NCBI GenBank assembly: GCA_050908895.1
Contig: CP171222.1
Coordinates: forward strand, 434,001 to 498,000
Origin: S5-A14a sp050908895
GTDB taxonomy: Bacteria; Bacillota; Clostridia; Peptostreptococcales; Anaerovoracaceae
Reading direction: 5' to 3'
DNA length: 64,000 bases
Shown one piece after another: positions 39,724-48,375 of this stretch. The notes beneath the pieces are model-generated. The model was given only the letters and a program-made list of their open reading frames with translations. It did no database searches and was not told the origin of the DNA. The position numbers and the translations under genes were made by a program. Numbering within the stretch: the stretch's first letter is position 1; each line of letters begins with the position of its first letter.

Positions 39724-41088
39724 ATGCTTGATTTGTGTATAAAAAATGCTAAATATCCTGACTTTTGCAAGGGGACGATTACAGAAGGGAACATAGGAAT
39801 TTTAAATGGAAGAATTGTAGAGATAAATAATCCTAATAAAATTTCCAGTGCTAGGAAGTATATTGATGCAAAGGGGTTAATTGTATCGCCAGGATTTGTA
39901 GATATTCACATGCATGAAGAGGATTTTCTCAACGATGGAGAATGTTATATTATTTCCAATTTAATGCTTAAACAGGGGGTTACCACTTGTTTCGGCGGTC
40001 AGTGTGGAGTGCAGCGGCAATCAATTGATGATTTTAAAAGAATTATAGCTAAATTAGGAGGCGCACCAGTGAATTATGTTTGCGCTATTGGATACAACGC
40101 AATAAGAGAAATGGCTGGAGTGGATAGACACGGGAATCCCACTAAAGAGCAAAAGGAAGTGATATGTGGGTTAATTTCTAAAGAGGAGCGTTCAGGGGCA
40201 TCAGGGATATCTTTTGGGATAGAGTATGATCCTGGGATTTCAAAGAATGAAATTATAGATGCAGTTGGATGCTTGAAAAATAAGGCGCTATTAGTATCAG
40301 CTCATTATAGGGCAGACAACAAAAATGCCATTTCATCTATTCGTGAAATGATAGATATACATAATAGCATACCTAACCCATTTCAAATTTCTCACTTAAG
40401 TAGTTGTTCGGCGATGGGAGCAATGAGAGAATCTTTATACTTAATAAACGAAGAGATTGAGAAAAACAGTAAGCTTGATTACGATACATATCCATATGAT
40501 GCTTTCTCTACAAGCATCGGGTCCGAGGTATTCAAAGATGGATGCATTGAGGAATGGGGTAGCGATTATTCAGATATACTACTAACAGATGAACCATATA
40601 AAAATATTTTTTGTAATAAAGAAATCTTTGAAAAATGTAGAAAAGAATATCCAGATATGTTAGCTGTAGCTTTTGTGATGAATGAAGATGAAATAAAAAT
40701 GGCAATTGCAGATAAAAATGGGATGATTGCTAGTGACGGTATATTAAATCATGGCAATGGTCACCCTAGGGCGGCAGGAACTTTTCCTCGTGTATTAGGA
40801 AAGTATGTACGGGATGAAAAAATTATAAGCTTATATTCTGCTTTAGAGAAAATGACTATAAGACCGGCTGATAGATTAGGGTTGAATACCAAAGGTAGAA
40901 TTCAGGCAGGTGCCGATGCAGATATAACTATATTTAACCCTAACAATATTGGTGATAGAGCTACCTTCACAGATAGTAATTTAGAGTCAGTAGGAATTGA
41001 AGCGGTTATCATCAATGGAGAAATAGCTGTTAAAGATAATGTTATAATTAACGATAGACTTGGAAAGTTTATTAGTTACGCTGAGTAA
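39724..41088 (+). CDS. N-acyl-D-amino-acid deacylase family amidohydrolase
   Basis: The 454-residue metal-dependent hydrolase resembles D-aminoacylases, which release acetate or another acyl group from N-acyl-D-amino acids. Motifs: PGFVDIHMHEED (metal-binding HxH, residues about 59-70), GVTTCFGGQCG, ISHLSS, and the family tail SDGILNHGNGHPRAAGTFPRVL near 338-359. No signal peptide, so cytoplasmic. First of three genes with a carrier and an M20 amidohydrolase, spaced 12 and 10 bp. D-amino acid derivatives from peptidoglycan are plausible substrates; L-substrates are not excluded. Confidence 0.85.
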   Translation: MLDLCIKNAKYPDFCKGTITEGNIGILNGRIVEINNPNKISSARKYIDAKGLIVSPGFVDIHMHEEDFLNDGECYIISNLMLKQGVTTCFGGQCGVQRQSIDDFKRIIAKLGGAPVNYVCAIGYNAIREMAGVDRHGNPTKEQKEVICGLISKEERSGASGISFGIEYDPGISKNEIIDAVGCLKNKALLVSAHYRADNKNAISSIREMIDIHNSIPNPFQISHLSSCSAMGAMRESLYLINEEIEKNSKLDYDTYPYDAFSTSIGSEVFKDGCIEEWGSDYSDILLTDEPYKNIFCNKEIFEKCRKEYPDMLAVAFVMNEDEIKMAIADKNGMIASDGILNHGNGHPRAAGTFPRVLGKYVRDEKIISLYSALEKMTIRPADRLGLNTKGRIQAGADADITIFNPNNIGDRATFTDSNLESVGIEAVIINGEIAVKDNVIINDRLGKFISYAE

Positions 41089-41100
41089 GGAGAAACAATT

Positions 41101-42528
41101 ATGAAGAGTACTGAAGATATGATAAAGCCAAAGAAGAAAATGAAAGTGCCTCATGTATATATTTTGTTGATGTTTATAATTTTAATATGTGCAGCATTGA
41201 GTTATATAATTCCGGCTGGACAGTATGACATGATGAATATCAAGATGGGTGATGGAACCCAAAGAGAAGTTGTAGACCCGAATACATATAAGCAAATTGA
41301 AAGCACACCTGTAGGACTCATGCAGCTTATGACATCTATTCCAAGAGGTATGCAGGAAACTGCGCAAATAATATTTTTTATATTTATAGTCGGTGGTTCT
41401 TTTGGAGTAATTCAAGCTACCGGTGCTATTGAAGCGGGGCTTGGTACACTGGCTAAGAAAGTACGTGGAAAAGAAATTTTTCTAATTCCTATAATAATGA
41501 CGGCGTTTTCTTTTGGCGGCGCGATTATTGGTATGGCAGAAGAAACTTTGCCATTTATTCCTATATTCGTGGCTTTATTTGTTGCTATGGGGTACGATTC
41601 TATTACCGGAACAGCTGTAGTATTTTGCGGTGCCGGCGCAGGATTTGCCGGTGCATTTATGAATCCGTTTACTATAGGTGTTGCTCAAGGTATCGCAGGA
41701 TTACCGCTATTTTCTGCTATGGGATTTAGGATTGTGCAATTTGTTGTTATGGTGTTATTATCAACAGGATTTGTTATGTTATATGCCAACAAAATCAAGA
41801 GGAATCCTGAAAAGTCTCTCATGTACGAATTTGATAAAACCCGTGAGGACAGCATGGATTTAAATAATTTACCAGAGTTCAATGGGAGAAGAAAGCTTAT
41901 ATTAATTACATTTTTAATTGCTATAGTAGCCTTAATATATGGTGTTGTTAAACATGGATGGTATATGGATGAAATAGCAGCTTTATTCTTTGGGTTATCT
42001 TTAATATGTGCTATTATTGGTAAATTAAGTTTGAATGATTTTGCAGAGGAATTAGGATTGGGTATGGCGGCAGTTGCGTCAGGTGCACTTGTTGTAGGAT
42101 TTGCAAGAGGCATATTGGTCGTGCTGACGGATGGTAATATTTTGCATACTATTTTGTTTGGTGCATCGTCAGCTTTAGGTCAAGTTCATTCTATGGTATC
42201 CGCTTTAGGGGAGTACGTATTCCAATGCTTACTGAACTTTCTTGTACCTTCAGGATCCGGGCAGGCTGCAGTGTCAATACCAATTTTGGCTCCGCTGGGA
42301 GACTTAGTTGGAGTTACTAGACAGACAACCTGTATTGCATTTCAATTAGGTGATGGAATTTCAAACATATTTACACCAACATCAGGTTACTTTATGGCAG
42401 GTCTAGCCCTTGCGAAAATTCCATGGAGCAAATGGGCAAAGTGGATCTTACCATTGATATTAACGGAATATTTGGTTGGAGCAATATTTGTAGTTGTAGC
42501 ACAATCCGTGCAGTTAGGACCGTTTTAG
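41101..42528 (+). CDS. YfcC/DcuC-type membrane carrier
   Basis: The 475-residue protein has about 12 membrane helices and the YfcC-family pattern: VPHVYILLMFIILICAALSY at the start, IPAGQYD, FGGAIIGMAEETLPFIPIF and FLVPSGSGQAAVSIPILAPL. YfcC relatives are annotated as basic-amino-acid or C4-dicarboxylate carriers; the substrate is unproven. Its position between two amidohydrolases suggests it imports their N-acylated or peptide substrates. Confidence 0.85.
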   Translation: MKSTEDMIKPKKKMKVPHVYILLMFIILICAALSYIIPAGQYDMMNIKMGDGTQREVVDPNTYKQIESTPVGLMQLMTSIPRGMQETAQIIFFIFIVGGSFGVIQATGAIEAGLGTLAKKVRGKEIFLIPIIMTAFSFGGAIIGMAEETLPFIPIFVALFVAMGYDSITGTAVVFCGAGAGFAGAFMNPFTIGVAQGIAGLPLFSAMGFRIVQFVVMVLLSTGFVMLYANKIKRNPEKSLMYEFDKTREDSMDLNNLPEFNGRRKLILITFLIAIVALIYGVVKHGWYMDEIAALFFGLSLICAIIGKLSLNDFAEELGLGMAAVASGALVVGFARGILVVLTDGNILHTILFGASSALGQVHSMVSALGEYVFQCLLNFLVPSGSGQAAVSIPILAPLGDLVGVTRQTTCIAFQLGDGISNIFTPTSGYFMAGLALAKIPWSKWAKWILPLILTEYLVGAIFVVVAQSVQLGPF

Positions 42529-42538
42529 GGAGATATTA

Positions 42539-43717
42539 ATGAATGGAAAATATTTAGAAATAAAAGAAATTATAAATGAGAAAATTGAGGAGTATTCAAA
42601 GATTGCTTTTGACATAAATGACACTCTTGCTGAAAATCCTGAGATTTCCTGTGAAGAGGTTGAAAGCTCAAAGAAAATAGTAAAGGAACTTGTTAACCGG
42701 GGATTTGTGGTAGATTGTCCATTTGCAGGTTTTGATACGGGATTTAAAGCTTCCTATGGAAAGCAGGGCAGATTGAGAAAAATAGCGATACTTGCAGAAT
42801 ACGATGCACTTCCGGGTATTGGACACGCATGCGGCCACTGTGTAAGTGGTTCTATAAGCATATTAGCAGGGATAGCGCTAAAAGAATTGCAGGATGAAAT
42901 AAATGCAGACATTCACATTATTGGGACTCCGGCAGAGGAAACTTTAGGGGCTAAAGTTGTTATGGTCAATGATGGAGTTTTCGATGAATACGATATGGCA
43001 ATTATGATTCATCTTTATGATAAAAATATAATTAAGCCTAATGCCCTTGCATTAGATGCATATAACTATACCTTTAGAGGAAAAGCAGCTCATGCATCAG
43101 CTGCACCTTGGGATGGAATTAATGCTTTTAACGCAGTTCAGCTAATGTTCCATGGGATGGATATGCTAAGACAACATGTAAGACCTGACGTGAAAATGCA
43201 TGGAATTATCAGGTATCCCGGAGAGGCGCCCAATATAGTCCCCGAGAAATGTGTCGCAGAGATATATGCTAGAGCTAATGACAGAAAGTATTTAAATGAA
43301 GTTACAGAAAAATTGAAAAATTGTGCGGAAGGTGCTGCTATCGCAACCGGAACCACCTGGGAAAGAGAGCCAACCGACAATTTTTTTGATAATTTAAAAA
43401 GCAATGCTACAGGAGAGAAAGTTTTAACCGAAATATACAATGAACTGGATCTTGAAATTAGCTCTAGTAAAGATGATGTTTTTGGATCTACAGATGTTGG
43501 CAATGTTAGCATGGTATGCCCTGCCTTTCAGCCTACATTACAGTTGGTTGAACGAGGGATAGCTACCCATACAAAAGAGTTTGAAAAGGCTGTGCATGGG
43601 GAGTCTGCACATAAAGCTATAGTTTTAGGTGCAAAGGTAATTGCTTTTCACATAGCCAGAGTATTTACAGATAAAAATATTTTTGAAAATATGAAAAAAG
43701 ATTTTTCAGAAAACTGA
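42539..43717 (+). CDS. M20-family amidohydrolase/peptidase
   Basis: The 392-residue zinc hydrolase is of the M20 family, nearest in style to AbgB and M20D amidohydrolases. Metal and catalytic segments: ILAEYDALPGIGHACGHC (about 86-103), GTPAEETLGAKV, the lid-domain GKAAHASAAPWDGINA, and the late ligand region GSTDVGNVS. It would cleave an amide bond of a small peptide or N-acyl amino acid in the cytoplasm. Third gene of the catabolic operon, followed by a hairpin at 43745. Confidence 0.85.
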   Translation: MNGKYLEIKEIINEKIEEYSKIAFDINDTLAENPEISCEEVESSKKIVKELVNRGFVVDCPFAGFDTGFKASYGKQGRLRKIAILAEYDALPGIGHACGHCVSGSISILAGIALKELQDEINADIHIIGTPAEETLGAKVVMVNDGVFDEYDMAIMIHLYDKNIIKPNALALDAYNYTFRGKAAHASAAPWDGINAFNAVQLMFHGMDMLRQHVRPDVKMHGIIRYPGEAPNIVPEKCVAEIYARANDRKYLNEVTEKLKNCAEGAAIATGTTWEREPTDNFFDNLKSNATGEKVLTEIYNELDLEISSSKDDVFGSTDVGNVSMVCPAFQPTLQLVERGIATHTKEFEKAVHGESAHKAIVLGAKVIAFHIARVFTDKNIFENMKKDFSEN

Positions 43718-43751
43718 TTTTGATTTAATATTGTAAAAAACGAGAAGTCGA

Positions 43752-43763
43752 GAACGTATGTTC
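43752..43763. promoter_or_regulatory. LexA (DinR)-type SOS box
   Basis: GAACGTATGTTC fits the Firmicute LexA box GAAC-N4-GTTC exactly. It abuts the -35 hexamer of the following promoter. The same palindrome forms a stem (AAGTCGAGAAC with GTTCTTGACTT, 43745-43770) followed by TTTT, so it may also end the upstream operon. Confidence 0.75.
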
Positions 43764-43791
43764 TTGACTTTTTGCTTTTATATGGCATAAT
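43764..43791 (+). promoter_or_regulatory. Promoter of the Y-family polymerase operon
   Basis: TTGACT (43764-43769), 16-base spacer, CATAAT (43786-43791). The SOS box ends one base before the -35, where bound LexA would block polymerase. The untranslated leader is about 105 nt. Confidence 0.6.
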
Positions 43792-43902
43792 ATTTTTATA
43801 AGAGATTTTTAGTAATTACTGATAATTGCTGGGATAAGATGATAGTTTTACTTAGCTTAGATGACAGTAAATTATATTTAGATAAAGGAGAGAAATGCAG
43901 CT

Positions 43903-45498
43903 ATGACAGAAACAAATTCATATATTGCTATAGATTTGAAATCTTTTTATGCGTCTGTAGAATGTGTTGATCGAGGTCTTGATCCTATGAATACGTATCT
44001 TGTTGTAGCTGACGAGAGTCGTACGGAGAAAACTATTTGTTTAGCAGTATCCCCGGCTCTTAAGGAATATGGTATTCCGGGAAGACCAAGGTTATTTGAG
44101 GTTGAGCAGAGAGTTAAAGAAGTGAACTGGGAGCGCTCTATGAACTGCCCCGGAGGTAAACTCAAGGGTAAAACTGCTGCTCGCAGACTACTAAAACAAA
44201 GGATGGACTATGGTATAGATTATTATAGAGCAGCACCTAGAATGGCAAGGTATATTGAGGTAAGCAAGAGAATATACGGAATCTATATGAAGTATGTTGC
44301 ACCTCAGGATATACATGTGTATTCGATAGACGAGGTTTTTATATATTCTACTCCATATTTGAAGACCTATGGGATGACATCTAAACAGTTAGCTATGAAA
44401 ATTGTGGGGGATATTCTATATGAAACCGGCATAACTGCTACTGTAGGGATAGGCTCAAATCTATATTTAGCTAAAATTGCAATGGATATAGTTGCTAAGC
44501 ATTTAGAAGCAGACTCTTACGGAGTACGTTTAGCAGAACTGGACGAGGGTTCTTATAGAAGACTGCTTTGGGGACATAAACCTATTGATGACTTTTGGAG
44601 AGTTGGACGGGGATATAAGAAAAAGCTGGAGTCTGTAGGGTTATTTACGATGGGAGATATAGCAAGATGTTCACTGGGAAGTAAAAATGATTTTCACAAT
44701 GAAGACTTGCTATATAAAATTTTTGGAATTAATGCGGAGCTTTTAATTGATCATGCTTGGGGATATGAACCGTGTACTATGGAAGACATCAAAGGATATA
44801 GACCGTCGAATAATAGCATATGCTCAGGACAAGTACTTCAGGATGCTTATTCCTTTAAAGCCGCAAGAATAGTTATTGCGGAGATGATTGATGGATTAGC
44901 CTTAGACCTTTTATCTAAAAATTTACTTACGGATCAGATTGTATTGACAGTTGGATATGATGTTGAGAATATTTTGGATCCAATACGATTAGAGAAATAT
45001 AAAGGTGAGATTGTAAAGGACGCCTATGGGAGATTGATACCTAAAGCGGCTCATGGAACTGCCAATATGGATGAACATACAAATTCAAGCTGGTTATTAC
45101 TAAACAAGACATTAGAATTGTTTGATAGGATTGTGAATAAGGACTTGCTTATCAGAAGGATGAATATAAGTGCTAATCACATTATAACAGAGTCAACTTA
45201 TAAGAACCGAGTTAAGAGTGTGGTGTCAGCGCAGATTAGCATTTTTGACATGGAATGCAAAGATGTAAATGTTAAGAGTGAGGTTCCAATATGCCGGTCC
45301 AAATCAGAAGAAAAAGACGGTAATAAAGTTGATGATATAAATCAAGGCAATCCGCTAAAAGGTGATAGGGAGATTCAAGAAACTTTCATTAAAATTAGAA
45401 ATAAATTTGGTAAAAATTCTATATTGAAGGGTACAAGTTACCGAGAGGGTGCAACGGCAAGAAATAGGAATAAGCAAATTGGTGGACATAAGGCGTAG
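43903..45498 (+). CDS. Y-family DNA polymerase (UvrX/YqjW type)
   Basis: The 531-residue translesion polymerase copies past DNA damage. Catalytic acids: Asp 11 in IAIDLKSFYASVE and Asp 143/Glu 144 in YSIDEVF. The fingers motif region LVVADESRTEKTICLAVSPALK differs from DinB and matches the UvrX/UmuC-like Firmicute branch. The C-terminal 100 residues after the little-finger domain are poorly conserved and charged. Start ATG behind AAAGGAGAGAAATGCAGCT. A YolD-like gene follows, as in Bacillus, and a LexA box precedes. Confidence 0.92.
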   Translation: MTETNSYIAIDLKSFYASVECVDRGLDPMNTYLVVADESRTEKTICLAVSPALKEYGIPGRPRLFEVEQRVKEVNWERSMNCPGGKLKGKTAARRLLKQRMDYGIDYYRAAPRMARYIEVSKRIYGIYMKYVAPQDIHVYSIDEVFIYSTPYLKTYGMTSKQLAMKIVGDILYETGITATVGIGSNLYLAKIAMDIVAKHLEADSYGVRLAELDEGSYRRLLWGHKPIDDFWRVGRGYKKKLESVGLFTMGDIARCSLGSKNDFHNEDLLYKIFGINAELLIDHAWGYEPCTMEDIKGYRPSNNSICSGQVLQDAYSFKAARIVIAEMIDGLALDLLSKNLLTDQIVLTVGYDVENILDPIRLEKYKGEIVKDAYGRLIPKAAHGTANMDEHTNSSWLLLNKTLELFDRIVNKDLLIRRMNISANHIITESTYKNRVKSVVSAQISIFDMECKDVNVKSEVPICRSKSEEKDGNKVDDINQGNPLKGDREIQETFIKIRNKFGKNSILKGTSYREGATARNRNKQIGGHKA

Positions 45499-45533
45499 AA
45501 GAAAAGAGTGTAAGAGAAAAAGTAGGTAAGGGT

Positions 45534-46022
45534 ATGAGGAAAGATTTGTATAAGAATGTACAGGAACTTTTGGCATATGAAGATTCTGATAGATATGATG
45601 ATATAATAGGAATGGAAAGACCTATATCTAATAAGTATAAGCCTATGATTCTAAATGATAGAGCAGCTCAATTTGCGCCATTTTCTGCATTAATAGGATA
45701 TGAAGACGCTATAAGGGAAGAAGCAAGAGTTACTAGTTCCAGACGTGAAATTTCAAAGGAAAATGCCGAAAGTATAAATAAAACAATTTTACAAATTAGC
45801 AAGAGAATAGAGAATTACAATAATGTACATAGAGAAGATTTGTCAGCGGAGAGAGTTAAGGCGAGAATATGTTATTTTCTGCCGGACGAATTTAAAACAG
45901 GAGGGGAATACGTAGAAGAGGATGCTAGGATAAGAGCTATAAAGAAAGAAGAGGATGTAATAGTATTAGCTGATTATCGAAAAATCATGATTAGTGATAT
46001 ATTAGATATAGAAATTTTATAA
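45534..46022 (+). CDS. YolD-like protein
   Basis: The 162-residue protein contains the YolD pattern: MILNDRAAQFAPFSALIGYEDAI near the middle and a beta-rich tail with DIEIL. YolD-family proteins usually sit next to UvrX/YqjW polymerases and are thought to assist them; the mechanism is unknown. It starts 35 bp after the polymerase gene, in the same SOS-type unit. Confidence 0.85.
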   Translation: MRKDLYKNVQELLAYEDSDRYDDIIGMERPISNKYKPMILNDRAAQFAPFSALIGYEDAIREEARVTSSRREISKENAESINKTILQISKRIENYNNVHREDLSAERVKARICYFLPDEFKTGGEYVEEDARIRAIKKEEDVIVLADYRKIMISDILDIEIL

Positions 46023-46032
46023 GGAGGAAGAA

Positions 46033-46404
46033 ATGGAAACGACAGTATTATGTTACTCAAGGTGCACTACTTGTAAGAAGGCCTTGAAGTGGATGGACGA
46101 TAGAGGGTATGATTATGACGTGAGACCAATCGTAGATGACAATCCAACGGTGGAGGAGTTGAAGAAATGGCACGAAGCCAGCGGATTACCTTTAAAAAGA
46201 TTTTTTAATACTAGCGGTATGGCATATCGGGAAATGCAACTGAAAGATAAACTTCCTAATATGACTGCTAAGGAACAATATGAGCTTCTAGCTACAGACG
46301 GTATGCTCGTTAAGAGACCTCTTTTGGTTAGGGAGTCTGATGAAAAGCTTCAGGTATTCCCCGGATTTAGAGAAAATCCGTGGTTGGAGATTTTAGAAAA
46401 GTAA
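46033..46404 (+). CDS. ArsC/Spx-family thioredoxin-fold protein
   Basis: A 123-residue ArsC-family protein with the redox motif CTTC (Cys 11 and Cys 14) in LCYSRCTTCKKALKW and the late FRENPWLEI. The CxxC form and the lack of the arsenate-reductase Arg triad context suggest a YffB/Spx-like reductase or regulator rather than a proven arsenate reductase. Ten bases after the YolD gene, AAGGAGGAAGAA upstream, so possibly part of the same damage-response unit. Confidence 0.75.
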   Translation: METTVLCYSRCTTCKKALKWMDDRGYDYDVRPIVDDNPTVEELKKWHEASGLPLKRFFNTSGMAYREMQLKDKLPNMTAKEQYELLATDGMLVKRPLLVRESDEKLQVFPGFRENPWLEILEK

Positions 46405-46436
46405 TAACTGCAAATATCTTACAAATATAATAAAAG

Positions 46437-46479
46437 GCAAAATAGCCCACTGCACTTTGCATGCAATGGGCTATTTTGC
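46437..46479. terminator. Terminator after the ArsC-like gene
   Basis: GCAAAATAGCCC (46437-46448) pairs with GGGCTATTTTGC (46468-46479), with a further TGCA/TGCA inner helix. A/T-rich arms let it work in both directions between convergent genes. Confidence 0.88.
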
Positions 46480-46514
46480 GTCTAGACTGCAATGCAGGCC
46501 TAGAATGAAATATT

Positions 46515-47588
46515 TTAGCGGTCAAATTTTAATTTTTCGGATTTTAAAAGCAGTATAAATATAAATACTATAGCCGCTCCTAAAATGATGTGACCGATTC
46601 CGGCAATTCCCGAGAGGGCAGCATCAGGTATGATGTTGTAACCTTCTGAAGTAATTGTATAAATTCCTCTTATAACAAAAGTGGAGGTCATCCATAGCAA
46701 ACCGGTTATATATAATTTGATAGCCACATTAAATTTTGAGGGTAATTCGGATTTGTTACTATCTCTGATTACAAAATAAAGAGATAGTAACACTATGAAC
46801 CCTAGTATAATGAGATGGACATGTACTATACTAAGTGTCGTTGGCATTGTCCATGCAAACAATTTTGTAAATTCCCTGTAGAAAACACCAAATATTAGAC
46901 CTAAAATTAGAAATGTACCCGAGAACTTGAGTAAATCCAAGCTCAGTAAATTCTTGCTAAGATGACGATAGCCAACATAAACAATTAGTACGTATACGAC
47001 GGTCTTTGGTATCATAAATGCTCCCAATACTGTTATAAATCGCGCACCGATAACAACAGGTGCATAGAATAAGAAGCTGAGGGTAATTAGCAGACTCATC
47101 CACTTTAACCCAGGTGTATTTCTATGATTGAAAGTCCAGACAATTATTAGGATGCCCATTATAGCAAAAGGAATGTTTCTTAATAAAGCAAACGTATAGT
47201 TACCAGAAGTACCCCATTGATTTTGTGGCATGAACACAAGTGCAATTCTGACAAGTGCTAGGCATAAAATTATCCACGTTTTTCCTTTATTTTTATCGCC
47301 CGCAATCTCTTTATAGTAAAAGTAAAATAGGACATAGAAAATTGTCATAGTAATGCTTGTAACAAATTCTCCCCAAGACAAGAGATTTACGTATTTAGAA
47401 AATCCATCAAATGACAAATGACTGATGATTCTTGGCACGAGATGAAAACTATCACCTAGACCGAGAAGAATAGCCATTATTCCATATATTTTGGCTGTTT
47501 TGCTATCTTCAAATAGAAGTTTTAATCCCAGCATTATTACAAATATTAAGTAGCCTATGTCAAACAGGGGCTCCATCAGATGTATCAT
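46515..47588 (-). CDS. Multi-pass membrane protein with DUF2871-like C-terminal half
   Basis: The 357-residue protein has about ten hydrophobic helices. The last third (SIVHVHLIILGFIVLLSLYF, MTSTFVIRGIYTITSEG, IAGIGHIILGAAIVF) resembles DUF2871; the first 200 residues (AILLGLGDSFHLVPRIISHL) look like a separate membrane module, so it may be a fusion. Several His residues in helices could bind metal or haem. Function unknown. The ATG overlaps the TetR stop (ATGA), so the pair is co-transcribed. Confidence 0.7.
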   Translation of the reverse strand: MIHLMEPLFDIGYLIFVIMLGLKLLFEDSKTAKIYGIMAILLGLGDSFHLVPRIISHLSFDGFSKYVNLLSWGEFVTSITMTIFYVLFYFYYKEIAGDKNKGKTWIILCLALVRIALVFMPQNQWGTSGNYTFALLRNIPFAIMGILIIVWTFNHRNTPGLKWMSLLITLSFLFYAPVVIGARFITVLGAFMIPKTVVYVLIVYVGYRHLSKNLLSLDLLKFSGTFLILGLIFGVFYREFTKLFAWTMPTTLSIVHVHLIILGFIVLLSLYFVIRDSNKSELPSKFNVAIKLYITGLLWMTSTFVIRGIYTITSEGYNIIPDAALSGIAGIGHIILGAAIVFIFILLLKSEKLKFDR

Positions 47589-48154
47589 AATTTAACTCCT
47601 CCTTTTATCCAATCGATATTCTTTTTGTAAATTTCTAAGAATTCATCTGTTGTCAAATTTTCCACAAATATACGCTCGATAAGAGAATGCAGTATGGCTC
47701 GGATGAAGCTAAATGCCTCAGTATATTGTTTCTTATAGCTTATAATGTCTATGCATGGAGTTTTGCTTATGTAATCTCTCCATTGCTGTTCTAATGAGGG
47801 ATTCCAGTATAGAAACCGGTTCTTATATATTTGGTATCGCTCATCTGTGAAGACTTCATTTACTATAGCTTCACCATAAGAATCAAGAGCTTTAAAGACA
47901 TCAAAGGAGTTAGCTACAAGGTGATTAAGAAAGTGAGTGTGAATAGAGTTCGTTTCCTTGTCTAAAATGTAAAAATAGCTTTCCTCTAAACTCTTGAAAT
48001 ATTGGTAAAAGCTGCCACGAGAAATTCCTAAATCTTCAACGATATGTTTGACAGCAGCTTCGTGCAAAGGATAGGTTGTAAATTCTTTAAATAGGGCTTC
48101 ATCTATAGCGGCTTTCTTCTCAGGGTTTAGGTTTAGAAAGGTTTCTTTAGGCAT
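47585..48154 (-). CDS. TetR-family regulator
   Basis: The 189-residue regulator has an N-terminal helix-turn-helix (AVKHIVEDLGISRGSFYQYF, about 31-52) and a divergent ligand domain. ATG 48154 follows GGAGACACCA; 17 upstream codons in frame lack a ribosome site. A perfect palindrome lies inside its promoter, so it likely represses itself and the membrane protein it is coupled to. The ligand is unknown. Confidence 0.85.
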   Translation of the reverse strand: MPKETFLNLNPEKKAAIDEALFKEFTTYPLHEAAVKHIVEDLGISRGSFYQYFKSLEESYFYILDKETNSIHTHFLNHLVANSFDVFKALDSYGEAIVNEVFTDERYQIYKNRFLYWNPSLEQQWRDYISKTPCIDIISYKKQYTEAFSFIRAILHSLIERIFVENLTTDEFLEIYKKNIDWIKGGVKL

Positions 48155-48217
48155 TGGTGTCTCCAGTGAAAAGTATATTATATTTTTAAAATAACAACAT
48201 GTCATTTGGTAGATTAA

Positions 48218-48247
48218 ATTATAAATGACACACTGTCATTTTGTCAA
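48218..48247 (-). promoter_or_regulatory. Promoter and operator of the tetR operon
   Basis: On the minus strand TTGACA (48247-48242), 18-base spacer, TATAAT (48223-48218). The spacer is filled by the palindrome AATGACA-GTG-TGTCATT (48224-48240), a typical TetR-type operator position. A second partial copy (AATGACATGTTGTTATT) lies at 48191-48207. Confidence 0.75.
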
Positions 48248-48299
48248 GAAACTTCTAGAAATTTTGAAATAAAAATCCTCTGGAATTAGTTCACAATAA

Positions 48300-48335
48300 T
48301 GTGACCCCAAAATATAACTTTTGGGGGTCACATCA
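48300..48335. repeat. Palindromic relic made of IS3 element ends
   Basis: The right part (48315-48335) read on the minus strand is TGATGTGACCCCCAAAAGTTA, identical to the left end of the IS3-family element at 38082. The left part TGTGACCCC-AAAA is the same end in the opposite sense, minus one C. The two form a 13-bp hairpin with a TATAAC loop. It looks like what remains after internal deletion of a copy, and could now serve as a terminator. Confidence 0.7.
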
Positions 48336-48375
48336 AATCAGAGAGGGATTAAATATATTATTTGTGTTTTTATGT

